From contig NZ_PKKM01000001.1 of the NCBI RefSeq assembly GCF_002847525.1, positions 62,001 to 126,000 of the forward strand: DNA of 64,000 nucleotides, read 5' to 3'. The position numbers were made by a program, and so were the translations under genes. Positions 8,445-17,514 of the stretch are shown one piece after another. The DNA is from Schaalia odontolytica (GTDB taxonomy: Bacteria > Actinomycetota > Actinomycetes > Actinomycetales > Actinomycetaceae). The notes below the pieces were generated by a model. That model ran no database searches and was not told the DNA's origin. It was given only the letters and a program-made list of their open reading frames with translations. Every line of letters starts with the position of its first letter. The first letter of the stretch is position 1.

Positions 8445-9779
8445 GTGACCACGACGCCGATTCCGAATAACGAAAACGCTCCCGAAGCTGCCCCCTCGAC
8501 GACTGAGGAGGTCGTTGCCCAGGCGACGATCGCAGCATCCGAGGTTCCGGAGCACCCCTTCGCCCGTATCGGCGAGGACGGGACTGTCTATGTCAAGGAT
8601 GGAGACGAGGAGCGCGTCATTGGCGGCTTCCCCGAGGGTATTCCCGCTTCTCCGTACGCTCTCTACGAGCGTCGTTACGCCGATCTTGAGGCGACGATCA
8701 AGCTGTTTGAGGATCGCCTGGCGACCCTGAGCCCGCGCGACATCGATCAGACTCTCGCGACGCTGCGCGAGCAGGTTGCCTCGCCGAACGTGATTGGCGA
8801 CATCCCGGCACTGCGCGAGCGTGTCGCGGCCGTCGAAAAGGCCGCCGAGGAGCGCAAGGAAATCGCCCGCGAGGAGCGCAAAGCCGCGAAGGCTGCCGCT
8901 CTCGCCGAGCGTACGTCCGTCGTTGAGCGTGCCGAGCAGATCGTTGCGCAGGATCCCGCGAAGACCCACTGGAAGCAGTCGGGCCAGACGCTGCGTGATC
9001 TGCTTGAGGAATGGAAGAATCTCCAGCGTCGCGGCCCGCGCCTGGAGAAGGCCGTGGAAGACGAGCTGTGGAAGCGCTTCTCGTCCGCGCGCACGCAGTT
9101 TGATCGTCACCGCCGCCAGTTCTTCTCGCAGCTTGATCAGGCTCAGTCCGAGGCTAAGCGCGTGAAGGAAGCCCTGATCGCCGAGGCTGAAGCTCTGTCC
9201 TCGTCCGAGGATTGGTCGCGTACCTCCGGCGCATACCGTGAGCTCATGAACCGCTGGAAGGCTGCCCCTCGTGCCTCCCGCAAGGAAGACGACGCGCTGT
9301 GGGCGCGCTTCCGTGCCGCCCAGCAGGTGTTCTTCGATGCCCGCCGCGCCAAGGATGAGGCCACCGACGCGGAATACCGTGAGAACCTCGTGGCTAAGGA
9401 AGCCATCCTTGCGGACGCTGAGGCGATCCTGCCGGTCACCGATATCGACCGCGCCAAGGCTCAGCTGCGCCAGATTCAGGACCGCTGGGAAGAGGTTGGC
9501 CGTGTGCCTTCCTCCGACCTGCACCGCATCGAGGGCCGCCTGCGCGCCGTCGAGGCTGCGGTCCGCGAAGCGGAAGAGAAGGAATGGCGTCGCACCAACC
9601 CGGAGACCCGCGCCCGCGCGGCCGGTATGGTTGGCCAGCTTGAGGAACAGATTGCTCAGCTCGAGCGCTCCCTCGCCGAGGCCGAGTCCAAGGGTGACGA
9701 CAAGGCCGCCAGGAACGTGCGCGAGGCCCTCGAGACCAAGCGCGCCTGGCTTGCGCAGATCTCCTCGTCCATGGAGTGA
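8445..9779 (+). CDS. DUF349 domain-containing coiled-coil protein
   Basis: A 444-residue, highly charged, mostly helical protein of the DUF349 family, whose function is not established. At least three DUF349-like helical repeats are visible, marked by WK(Q/N/A)...L and W.RF segments such as LLEEWKNLQRRGPR, LMNRWKAAPRASRKEDDALW and QIQDRWEEVGRVPSSDLHRIE. The C-terminus is coiled coil (QLEEQIAQLERSLAEAESKG). The GTG start at 8445 follows AGAAGG by six bases. An in-frame GTG at 8388 lies inside an inverted repeat and is less likely. The next gene starts one base after the stop. Confidence 0.85.
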   Translation: MTTTPIPNNENAPEAAPSTTEEVVAQATIAASEVPEHPFARIGEDGTVYVKDGDEERVIGGFPEGIPASPYALYERRYADLEATIKLFEDRLATLSPRDIDQTLATLREQVASPNVIGDIPALRERVAAVEKAAEERKEIAREERKAAKAAALAERTSVVERAEQIVAQDPAKTHWKQSGQTLRDLLEEWKNLQRRGPRLEKAVEDELWKRFSSARTQFDRHRRQFFSQLDQAQSEAKRVKEALIAEAEALSSSEDWSRTSGAYRELMNRWKAAPRASRKEDDALWARFRAAQQVFFDARRAKDEATDAEYRENLVAKEAILADAEAILPVTDIDRAKAQLRQIQDRWEEVGRVPSSDLHRIEGRLRAVEAAVREAEEKEWRRTNPETRARAAGMVGQLEEQIAQLERSLAEAESKGDDKAARNVREALETKRAWLAQISSSME

Positions 9780-9780
9780 C

Positions 9781-10500
9781 ATGCGTCTTCACGTGATTCC
9801 GTCGCCTTTCTACGCGGCGAATGGGCTTGTGCTCGTCCCTGCCGGGGCGGGCACAGCCCTTGTTGTCGATCCTTCCGCCGGCATCCAACACTTGATCCGC
9901 GAGGTTCTCGATCTCGAGGGTGTGAGCGTCGGTGCTGTTCTGCTCACTCATGGGCACCCCGATCATGTGTGGGATGCCGCCGAGGTCTCCACGTGGGGCC
10001 CCGATGGCACCACCGTTCCGGTGTACGTGCCCGGCCCCGACATGTACCGCATGGATGACCCGGCCTCGTTCCTTCCGATGCCGCTGCCGGACTTCGTCGG
10101 CGAGTGGGTGAAGCCCGCTGACCTGCGCGAGGCGCCCACCGATTCCTTCGAGGTGACCCCGGGTGTGTGGCTGCGCATGGTCCCGGCCCCCGGACACACG
10201 GAGGGTTCCGCGGTCTTCCTGGGCGAGAGCCCTCTGGATATCCGCGTGAACAACCAATCCTTCTACTCCTCGAGCGAGCCCGTGCCGTGGGCGATGAGCG
10301 CGGACGTCCTCTTCAAGGACAGCGTCGGGCGCACCGACCTGCCCGGTGGTGATGAAACGCAAATGCGTCACTCCCTGCGCACAATTTCCAACGCCCTTGA
10401 CCCACGAACGGTCCTCGTTCCCGGTCACGGTCCGGCCACGACGCTGGCTGATGAGATAACCTCGAACCAGTATCTGATCCGCGCACGTCGTGTCGGCTGA
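9781..10500 (+). CDS. Metallo-beta-lactamase-fold hydrolase (glyoxalase II-like)
   Basis: A 239-residue zinc hydrolase of the MBL fold. The metal-binding motif is LLTHGHPDHVWDA. Further ligands are seen in PAPGHTEGSAVF, the DSVGRTDLPGGDE segment and VPGHGPAT. This pattern resembles hydroxyacylglutathione-hydrolase-type enzymes, but the natural substrate is not known. Actinomycetes usually lack glutathione, so a different thiol ester is plausible. There is no signal peptide. It begins one base after the DUF349 stop and precedes hisS, an arrangement suggesting one operon. Confidence 0.85.
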   Translation: MRLHVIPSPFYAANGLVLVPAGAGTALVVDPSAGIQHLIREVLDLEGVSVGAVLLTHGHPDHVWDAAEVSTWGPDGTTVPVYVPGPDMYRMDDPASFLPMPLPDFVGEWVKPADLREAPTDSFEVTPGVWLRMVPAPGHTEGSAVFLGESPLDIRVNNQSFYSSSEPVPWAMSADVLFKDSVGRTDLPGGDETQMRHSLRTISNALDPRTVLVPGHGPATTLADEITSNQYLIRARRVG

Positions 10501-10531
10501 CGCCCGACATTCCTCACAGAAAGAACGCTTT

Positions 10532-11884
10532 ATGGCTCGCACGTCCCTGTCCGGTTTCCCCGAATGGCTCCCCGAGGGGCGCATCATCGAGATGCACGTC
10601 CTTGACGAGCTGCGGCGCGTGTTCGAATTGCATGGCTTCGCGGGCATCGAAACCCGAGCGGTCGAAACACTGGAACAGCTCGAGGCTAAGGGCGAGACGT
10701 CGAAGGAGATCTACGTGCTGGATCGCCTGCAGGCTCTCAAGGCTGCGGCGTCGGGTGCTCGCGCTCCCAAGGACAAGGGCATGGGCCTGCACTTTGACCT
10801 GACGGTGCCTTTCGCGCGCTATGTCGTTGAGAACGCCAACGAGCTGGACTTTCCGTTCAAGCGCTACCAGATCCAGAAGGTCTGGCGCGGTGAGCGCCCC
10901 CAGGATGGTCGCTTCCGCGAGTTCACGCAGGCGGATATCGATGTTGTGGGTAACGGTGAGCTGCCGTTCCACTTCGAGGTCGACCTGCCGCTGGTCATGG
11001 CCGAGGCCCTCAACAACCTACCGATCCCACCCGTGCGCGTGCTCGTCAACAATCGCAAGGTTGTCCAGGGCGTGTGCGAGTCGCTGGGCGTCACCGACGT
11101 TGAGGCGGCGCTGCGCGGCCTCGACAAGATTGACAAGATCGGTGCGGAGGGTGTGGCTGCCGAGCTCGCCCAGTCCGGCATCGACGGCGATCAGGCCTCC
11201 GTGCTGCTGCAGATGGCTCAGATCCGCACGTCCGATTCGGCTGAGATCCGAGATCGCTTGGCTGGCCTCGGTGTGAGCGGCGAGCTGCTCGAGGAGGGTC
11301 TGAAGGAGCTGACCGAGCTCCTCGATACTGCGAACAAGCGGATGCCGGGCGCCGTCGTCGCGGACCTCAAGATCGCCCGCGGCCTCGACTACTACACGGG
11401 CAGCGTCTATGAGTCGGAGATCGAAGGCCACGAGGATCTCGGTTCGATCTGCTCGGGCGGTCGCTACGATTCGCTCGCAAAGGACGGTAAGCGCACCTAC
11501 CCGGGTGTGGGCCTGTCGATCGGCGTCTCGCGTCTCGTGTCCCGCATGATTTCCGCGCCGATGGTGACGGCGTCTCGCAAGGTGCCCACTGCGGTCGTTG
11601 TTGCGGTCATCACCGAGGATCAGCGTGAGCGTTCCGAGGCGATTGCTGCGGCGCTGCGCGCGCGTGGCATTTCTACGGATGTGGCACCGAGCGCTGCCAA
11701 GTTCGGTAAGCAGATCAAGTTCGCTGACAAGCGCGGTATTCCCTTTGTGTGGTTCCCCGGAGATGAGGGTGCTGCGGACACTGTCAAGGACATTCGCAGC
11801 GGTGAGCAGGTGGAGGCAGATCCTGCGACGTGGATGATTCCCGCGGCTGATGCTGTGCCCTCGATTGAGAAGGTGACGGACTGA
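10532..11884 (+). CDS. hisS: Histidyl-tRNA synthetase
   Basis: HisRS charges tRNA-His. The 450-residue class II enzyme shows the histidine-specific motif ARGLDYYTGSVYE (about residues 282-294) and the glycine-rich SICSGGRYDSL. Motif 2 is seen in RYQIQKVWRGERPQDGRFREF. That motif is quoted here only as WRGERPQDGRFREF. The C-terminal anticodon-binding domain ends near RSGEQVEADPATWM. ATG 10532 is chosen because the family sequence starts there; the upstream extension overlaps the hydrolase gene. The next gene begins directly after its stop. Confidence 0.95.
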   Translation: MARTSLSGFPEWLPEGRIIEMHVLDELRRVFELHGFAGIETRAVETLEQLEAKGETSKEIYVLDRLQALKAAASGARAPKDKGMGLHFDLTVPFARYVVENANELDFPFKRYQIQKVWRGERPQDGRFREFTQADIDVVGNGELPFHFEVDLPLVMAEALNNLPIPPVRVLVNNRKVVQGVCESLGVTDVEAALRGLDKIDKIGAEGVAAELAQSGIDGDQASVLLQMAQIRTSDSAEIRDRLAGLGVSGELLEEGLKELTELLDTANKRMPGAVVADLKIARGLDYYTGSVYESEIEGHEDLGSICSGGRYDSLAKDGKRTYPGVGLSIGVSRLVSRMISAPMVTASRKVPTAVVVAVITEDQRERSEAIAAALRARGISTDVAPSAAKFGKQIKFADKRGIPFVWFPGDEGAADTVKDIRSGEQVEADPATWMIPAADAVPSIEKVTD

Positions 11885-13540
11885 GTGCCGCTGACGTCGG
11901 TTGAGGCGGCTCGCGCACTGGCGGGAGCCCTCGAGCAGTCCCTGGAGGCGATGCCTCAGGGAAGTGATCGTGATGCGCAACGTGCGCTCCGTCGTCTGCA
12001 AGATGTGGTTCTCCCGCGGCTTGAGGACGCTGACGCGCCGCTGCTGGTCGTCGTTGGTGGTTCGACGGGGTCGGGTAAATCGACGCTCGTGAACTCACTG
12101 CTGGGGCGCAACGTCAGTCGTGCCGGTGCCGTGCGTCCGACGACGCGTCGCCCTGTCCTCGTGTGCTCACCGGAGTCTCGGGCGTGGTTCATGTCCGATC
12201 GGGTGCTGCCTCGTCTTGCCAAGCATGCCGGTGACGGGGGAGAAAGCCTCGACGCCATCACTATTGCTGTCGATGACACGCTGTGGTCGGGTCTCGGCAT
12301 CCTGGACGCCCCCGACATTGATTCGGTGGAGGACGGCAACCGTCGTCTCGCTGCGGAACTTCTCGATGGTGCGGACCTGTGGGTGTTCGTGACGAGTGCA
12401 GCGCGCTATGCCGATGCCGTCGCATGGAAGCACCTCGAGGATGCCGCAAGCCGCGGCCTGCGTGTCGCAATCGTGCTGAACCGTGTGCCCGCGGGCGCAG
12501 CCGACGAAATTCGCGCCGACCTTGGAGCGCTCGCGCAGCGCCGAGGCCTGGGAGATGTTCCGATCATGACGATCGACGAGCAGCCGCTGACGGATGGTCG
12601 TTTGCCGGTCAACGTGGTGGCCCCCATTGGCTCTTTCTTGGAAACAATTGGTCGGGATGCCGCGGAGCGGGCTGCGATTGTTCGCCGTTCTCTAGCCGGG
12701 GCTGTGTCTGCGTCTTTGGCGGAGTCCCTCAGTGCTCTCGATGGCGCTCGTGAGCACAATCGCGCATACGAACAGGCAGTCGAAAGGATCGAACAGGCTG
12801 TCGCGTCGTGCGCGCGTGAGGTCGCCTCCTCGTCGAGCGACGACGTCTTGCGCGGGGAAGTAAGCGCCCGTATTGCCGAGGTACTCGGTTCCTGGGACAT
12901 GACGCGTACGATCTCTCGTTTTATGTCGGGGCTGGGCGCTCGCGTCATGGGTGCTCTGCGCGGCGAGGCCGCCCCGGACATCCAGGTGCAGCGAGACCTG
13001 ACGGGAGGCTTAGCCGCTCGTCTGGCCGATCAGTATCACCAGGCGTGGAGCGACGCTCTGCGCGCCGCTCGTCCCGTTCTTGGCGCCGATCAGCTGCCCG
13101 ATCCTCTCCTTGATGCGGACGAGTCCTCGGAGCGTGCGCGCCGCACCGCTCAGGAGTGGACTGCCGAGGTCACTGAGATCATTCGTGCCCAGGCCGAGTC
13201 CTCGCACATCAGCGGTCGTCTTCTCGCCGGTGGTATCAACGTTGTGACGGTCTCTCTGATGGTCAGCGTGTTTGCGATGACAGGCGGGCTGACGGGTCTC
13301 GAAGTCGGCGTTGCGGGAGCATCAGCAGCGCTGTCGCAGACTGTTCTGGAGTCCTTCTTCGGCGAGCGCACCGTTCGTTCTCTCGCGCAGCAGGCGCGCG
13401 ACGCGTTGGAAAGGCTCGCGGTGTCGTCCGTGACCGATGTCGTCGCACCCGTGTTGGCTCTGTTGGACCGCTCCGATGCAGGCGCACGCCTGGATGCGCT
13501 CGATCAGGCGTTGGCGAACGCTCGGGAGGTCCTCGCATGA
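11885..13540 (+). CDS. Dynamin-like GTPase, first of a pair
   Basis: A 551-residue P-loop GTPase. Walker A is [17 protein letters not shown] near residues 57-73, the switch/G2 Thr is in AGAVRPTTRRPV, the G3-like motif is LDAPDIDSVEDGNR and the G4-like motif is VLNRVP. A long helical region follows. Two hydrophobic spans lie near the C-terminus (GGINVVTVSLMVSVFAMTG and following), so it is probably membrane-attached. GTG begins directly after the hisS stop, and the next gene overlaps it by four bases. Proteins of this kind occur in pairs in Actinobacteria, often labelled ABC transporter or dynamin family. Their role is not settled. Confidence 0.8.
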   Translation: MPLTSVEAARALAGALEQSLEAMPQGSDRDAQRALRRLQDVVLPRLEDADAPLLVVVGGSTGSGKSTLVNSLLGRNVSRAGAVRPTTRRPVLVCSPESRAWFMSDRVLPRLAKHAGDGGESLDAITIAVDDTLWSGLGILDAPDIDSVEDGNRRLAAELLDGADLWVFVTSAARYADAVAWKHLEDAASRGLRVAIVLNRVPAGAADEIRADLGALAQRRGLGDVPIMTIDEQPLTDGRLPVNVVAPIGSFLETIGRDAAERAAIVRRSLAGAVSASLAESLSALDGAREHNRAYEQAVERIEQAVASCAREVASSSSDDVLRGEVSARIAEVLGSWDMTRTISRFMSGLGARVMGALRGEAAPDIQVQRDLTGGLAARLADQYHQAWSDALRAARPVLGADQLPDPLLDADESSERARRTAQEWTAEVTEIIRAQAESSHISGRLLAGGINVVTVSLMVSVFAMTGGLTGLEVGVAGASAALSQTVLESFFGERTVRSLAQQARDALERLAVSSVTDVVAPVLALLDRSDAGARLDALDQALANAREVLA

Positions 13541-15126
13541 GGCGCGCGAAGGGCACGGTCGCGTCGGCAGCCGCAGAGCTCGACCAAATCTGCACGCTGG
13601 CGGCCCCCGACATCGATGAGGCGACGCTGTCCCGGATTCGTCAGCTGATCGACATTACCTCCGAGCGTAGTGAGATTGATCCGACGTGGTGCGTGATCGG
13701 AATGCTCGGTGGGACGGGTGCTGGCAAGTCCTCGCTGGTGAACGCGCTGAGCGGGGCCGAGGTGGTTGCTGCTGGCGTTCGTCGTCCGACGACGAGCGAG
13801 GCCTGTGCTGTTCTTCCTGCGGGGCGTGCACCCCGTGAACTCCTCGGCTGGATGGGAGTTGCGCGGCGGGTGGAAGCGCTGACTGCATTGCCCGGTGACA
13901 CTGTCGTTATCGACCTTCCTGATATTGATTCCATTGATGCAAGCCACGCTGAGATTGCCGATCGCCTCGCGTCCCGTGTCGACGCTCTCGTGGTGGTCGT
14001 CAACCCGCAGAAATACGCGGACGCTCGGCTGCATGACGAGTGGCTGGCGCGTCTTCGCTCCTCCCATGCGTCGGTGACTGTTGTCCTGACGCATATCGAC
14101 ACTGTCGCTGCTGCTGAGCGGGAAGCAATTGAACGCGACTTGCGGCGTCTCCTGTCCGAGCGTGGAATGGCCACTGCGGCGGTGCTCGCGGTGTCTTCGA
14201 CGACCGGCGAAGGAATATCCGCGCTCGTCAAACATCTTGGCACAGAGGCGGAACGTGTGTCGCGGCAGGCGTCGAGGGCTCGTCAAGCCCTGCATGAGGC
14301 GGCGGTGTTGATCCGTGACGCGGTCGGGCTGGAAGGCACCGTCCGCGGGATCGAAACGGATGGTATGGCGTCCAATCTGTGCGCCGCTGCGGCCGACTTG
14401 GCGGGTGCGCCCATTATTGGCGAGGCCGTGGCAGGTTCCACGATGCGCACGGGGCGGCGGGCGGGTGGCTGGCTCCCGCTGCGATGGATCGCGCGGATGG
14501 GCGTGGACCCGTTGCGTCGCCTTCATCTGGACGACGAGTCTCGCTCCGAGGGCGCGACGACGCCGACGCTACCGACGCGGTCCTCGTCGGACGAGGCTGC
14601 TTTCGTCAACGCCGTGCGTCGGGAAGTGGGGGAGCGCTCCCAGGGGCGCCCGTCGGTATGGCGCGGTCGATTGGTGGAGCGTGCCCTCGAAGGCGCACGG
14701 GGCGTTCCGGCTGCCGCTCACCGTGAGGTTGCCGGCAACGTGCAGGTGGCTACGGGAGCGCCGTCGATGAGTCGTTTCCTCGGAGGAGTGCAGCTCCTCG
14801 CGTGGGTTGTCTGCCTGGTGGGAGCCGCGTGGATCGGCCTCGTTCACCTGGGGCGAGCCGTGCTCATCGACTGGGATGTTCCGGCGATTGGACCGGTTCC
14901 CGCTCCGACTGCGCTCGTCGGTGTCTCACTTGTTGTGACCGCCTTGCTGGCCGGGTTGAATCGCTTGGTGTGTCGATGGGCGGCTGGGCGTCGCCGCCGT
15001 GCTGTTATGCGCGACCTGCGCGGACTGTGCCGAGATGAAGTCGAGCGGCTGGTCGTGGCACCGGTGCGAGCTGAAGACAATCGACAGGTGACGATCGCGT
15101 CATTCATCGCGCGCCTGCGCCTGTGA
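13537..15126 (+). CDS. Dynamin-like GTPase, second of a pair (YfjP-type)
   Basis: A 529-residue P-loop GTPase with Walker A GGTGAGKSSLVNALSGAE near residues 58-75, G2 Thr in VRRPTTSEAC, G3 DLPDIDSIDASH and G4-like LTHIDTV. Two hydrophobic spans around residues 415-475 (LLAWVVCLVGAAWIGLVHLG; ALVGVSLVVTALLAGLN) place it in the membrane. The C-terminus is basic. It overlaps the upstream GTPase (ATGA), so the pair is translationally coupled and may act as a heteromer. It resembles YfjP-like GTPases. The cellular process is not known from sequence. Confidence 0.8.
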   Translation: MRRAKGTVASAAAELDQICTLAAPDIDEATLSRIRQLIDITSERSEIDPTWCVIGMLGGTGAGKSSLVNALSGAEVVAAGVRRPTTSEACAVLPAGRAPRELLGWMGVARRVEALTALPGDTVVIDLPDIDSIDASHAEIADRLASRVDALVVVVNPQKYADARLHDEWLARLRSSHASVTVVLTHIDTVAAAEREAIERDLRRLLSERGMATAAVLAVSSTTGEGISALVKHLGTEAERVSRQASRARQALHEAAVLIRDAVGLEGTVRGIETDGMASNLCAAAADLAGAPIIGEAVAGSTMRTGRRAGGWLPLRWIARMGVDPLRRLHLDDESRSEGATTPTLPTRSSSDEAAFVNAVRREVGERSQGRPSVWRGRLVERALEGARGVPAAAHREVAGNVQVATGAPSMSRFLGGVQLLAWVVCLVGAAWIGLVHLGRAVLIDWDVPAIGPVPAPTALVGVSLVVTALLAGLNRLVCRWAAGRRRRAVMRDLRGLCRDEVERLVVAPVRAEDNRQVTIASFIARLRL

Positions 15127-15354
15127 TCGGCGTGATTGTCGTATCGCTGTGACCATGGCGAACAGTGAGTTCGCCGACCACGCGCCCCGCTGCGCCTGTA
15201 TGGCGAGTAAGCTGAACGTAGCGATGAGGCGCTGCCCCTTGTTATGGTGCCCGCGGGATGCGGGGTTTGTTGTTATGGGTGAGGCCGCGCCGAGGAGCCG
15301 TGAAGGCCCGCCCCGATGGTTTTGCTACCCACATGCAACAGGCAAGGAACAACT
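15127..15354 (+). other. Long untranslated region before the DEAD-box helicase
   Basis: This 228-base gap has no credible gene. It contains a small hairpin (CCCGC GGGAT GCGGG) and possible -10 elements such as TAAGCT and TAGCGA, which would give a 5' leader of about 130 bases. Long leaders are common for cold-inducible RNA helicases, but no known element was recognised. Confidence 0.4.
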
Positions 15355-17514
15355 ATGCCCTCTGAGGACTACATGGAAGACGCTCGCGACGAGCGCGATG
15401 ACATTTGTGACGCAGACGAGGACCTCGACCTCGTCGACGAGACGGACACGGACAGCGACGAATCCGCCGACGAGACCGTCACCTTCGCGAGCCTCGGACT
15501 GCCCGAGGAGATTCTCGCGGCAGTGACCGACATGGGATTCCGCGTCCCGACCCCGATTCAGGCCGCTGCCATCCCGCCGCTGCTGGAGCTGCGCGACGTC
15601 GTCGGCATCGCCCAGACGGGTACCGGAAAGACCGCTGCCTTCGGCCTGCCGCTGCTGGCAATTGTTGACGCGGACGAGCGCGACGTCCAGGCCCTCGTGC
15701 TGGCGCCCACGCGCGAGCTCGCGATGCAGAGTGCCCAGGCGATCGAGGATTTCGCCGCACGTACGGCCCGCCTCGACGTCGTCCCCGTCTACGGTGGCTC
15801 GCCCTACGGCCCGCAGATCGGTGCGCTCAAGCGCGGCGCTCAGGTCGTCGTCGGCACCCCGGGTCGCGTCATCGACCTCATCGAGAAGGGTGCCCTCGAT
15901 CTGTCGAACGTGCGCATGCTGGTCCTCGATGAGGCCGACGAGATGCTGCGTATGGGCTTCGCGGAGGACGTCGAGACGATCGCCTCGAGTGCCCCCGATG
16001 ATCGACTGACCGCGCTGTTCAGCGCGACGATGCCCGCGGCCATTGAGAAGGTCGCCCGCGAGCACCTGAAGGATCCGGTCAAGGTCGCGGTTTCCACCGA
16101 GTCCTCGACGGTCGACACCATCCACCAGACCTACGCGGTGGTGCCCTACAAGCACAAGATCGGTGCGCTGTCCCGCGTGCTGGCTACCCGCGCCCAGCAC
16201 ATCAAGGAAGGCCAGGAAGAGGCTGACGCCGCCATCGTCTTCGTGCGTACCCGCGCCGATGTCGAAGAGGTGTCGCTGGAGCTCTCGGGCCGCGGATTCC
16301 GTGCCGCCGGTATTTCCGGTGACGTCGCTCAGACCGAGCGCGAGCGCATGGTCGAGCGCCTCAAGAACGGCTCGCTCGACGTGCTGGTCGCGACCGACGT
16401 GGCCGCCCGAGGCCTCGACGTCGAGCGTATCTCCCTCGTCGTCAACTTCGATGTTCCGCGTGAGCCCGAGGCCTACGTGCACCGCATCGGGCGCACCGGC
16501 CGCGCGGGCCGCGAGGGTCGCGCGCTGACCTTCTTCACCCCGCGCGAGCACGGCCGTCTGCGCCGCATCGAGAAGCTCACGGGCACCGAGATGGAAGAGG
16601 TCGAGATTCCCTCGCCCGCAGCAGTCTCCGAATTCCGCGCCAGCCGCCTGCTCGAGGGCCTGTCCGCTCGTATCGAGCGCGGCCGCCTCGACATGTACAA
16701 GCGCCTGCTCGCCGACCTTGGTGATGAGATCTCCGTCGAGGACATCGCCGCCGCCCTCATGGCGACGGCCGTCGGCGACGAAGGCCCCGCCCCGCGCCGC
16801 GAGAAGGACCGCCGTGGCAACGGCAAGATCCGCCGTGAGGAACAGCTGGACGAGTCCGGCGAGTTCGTCGGCGCCACCTTCGAGGCCGGTCGCGATAAGG
16901 ATCGCCCGCTCAAGGGCGGTGCGAATGGTGCCCGTCGCCGAGCGGGCGGCCGCCCGGCACCCGGCTCCGGTACCCGCTACCGCATCGAGGTGGGCAAGAA
17001 GGACCGCGTGAAGCCCGGTTCGATCGTTGGCGCCATTGCGGGCGAGGGCGGCATCGACGGCCGCGACATCGGCAACATCGAAATCTACCCGACCTTCTCA
17101 CTGGTCGACATCACCGCGGACCTGTCCGGCGAGCAGCTGTCCCGTATCTCCAAGGGATACGTGTCGGGCCGACAGCTACGCATCCGTGTGGACGAGGGCC
17201 CCGGTGGCCGCTCTCACGGCGACCGCGACGGTTTCGAGCGCCGTGAGCGCCGCGACTTCGACCGAGATAACCGAGGCCGCGGTGGCTACGGTGATCGCGA
17301 GGGCCGCTTCGGGGACCGTGATGAGAAGCGTCCGCATCGCTTCGAAAAGGGCGACGGATCCCGTCCGCGCCGCAGCGTTCGCACCGAGCGCTGGGAGAAG
17401 GACATCAAGCGCGCCCGCCGCGAACGCGAGGGTGGCCGCGACGGCGGTTGGGACCGCGACGGAGGCCGCGACGGCGGACGCCGCCACTTCGGCAAGCGCC
17501 GTTACGACGACTGA
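15355..17514 (+). CDS. deaD: DEAD-box ATP-dependent RNA helicase (CsdA/DeaD type)
   Basis: An RNA helicase of about 719 residues, probably acting in ribosome assembly and RNA decay. An acidic N-terminus precedes the Q motif (GFRVPTPIQAAAIP), motif I AQTGTGKTAAF, motif II VLDEADEML, motif III SATMP, and motif VI HRIGRTGRAGR. A DbpA-like RNA-binding domain follows (RYRIEVGKKDRVKPGSIVGA). The tail is an Arg/Gly/Asp-rich disordered region from about residue 615 to the end. ATG 15355 is chosen because AAGGA lies six bases upstream. The 3' end overlaps the convergent MFS gene by 13 bases. Confidence 0.93.
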   Translation: MPSEDYMEDARDERDDICDADEDLDLVDETDTDSDESADETVTFASLGLPEEILAAVTDMGFRVPTPIQAAAIPPLLELRDVVGIAQTGTGKTAAFGLPLLAIVDADERDVQALVLAPTRELAMQSAQAIEDFAARTARLDVVPVYGGSPYGPQIGALKRGAQVVVGTPGRVIDLIEKGALDLSNVRMLVLDEADEMLRMGFAEDVETIASSAPDDRLTALFSATMPAAIEKVAREHLKDPVKVAVSTESSTVDTIHQTYAVVPYKHKIGALSRVLATRAQHIKEGQEEADAAIVFVRTRADVEEVSLELSGRGFRAAGISGDVAQTERERMVERLKNGSLDVLVATDVAARGLDVERISLVVNFDVPREPEAYVHRIGRTGRAGREGRALTFFTPREHGRLRRIEKLTGTEMEEVEIPSPAAVSEFRASRLLEGLSARIERGRLDMYKRLLADLGDEISVEDIAAALMATAVGDEGPAPRREKDRRGNGKIRREEQLDESGEFVGATFEAGRDKDRPLKGGANGARRRAGGRPAPGSGTRYRIEVGKKDRVKPGSIVGAIAGEGGIDGRDIGNIEIYPTFSLVDITADLSGEQLSRISKGYVSGRQLRIRVDEGPGGRSHGDRDGFERRERRDFDRDNRGRGGYGDREGRFGDRDEKRPHRFEKGDGSRPRRSVRTERWEKDIKRARREREGGRDGGWDRDGGRDGGRRHFGKRRYDD

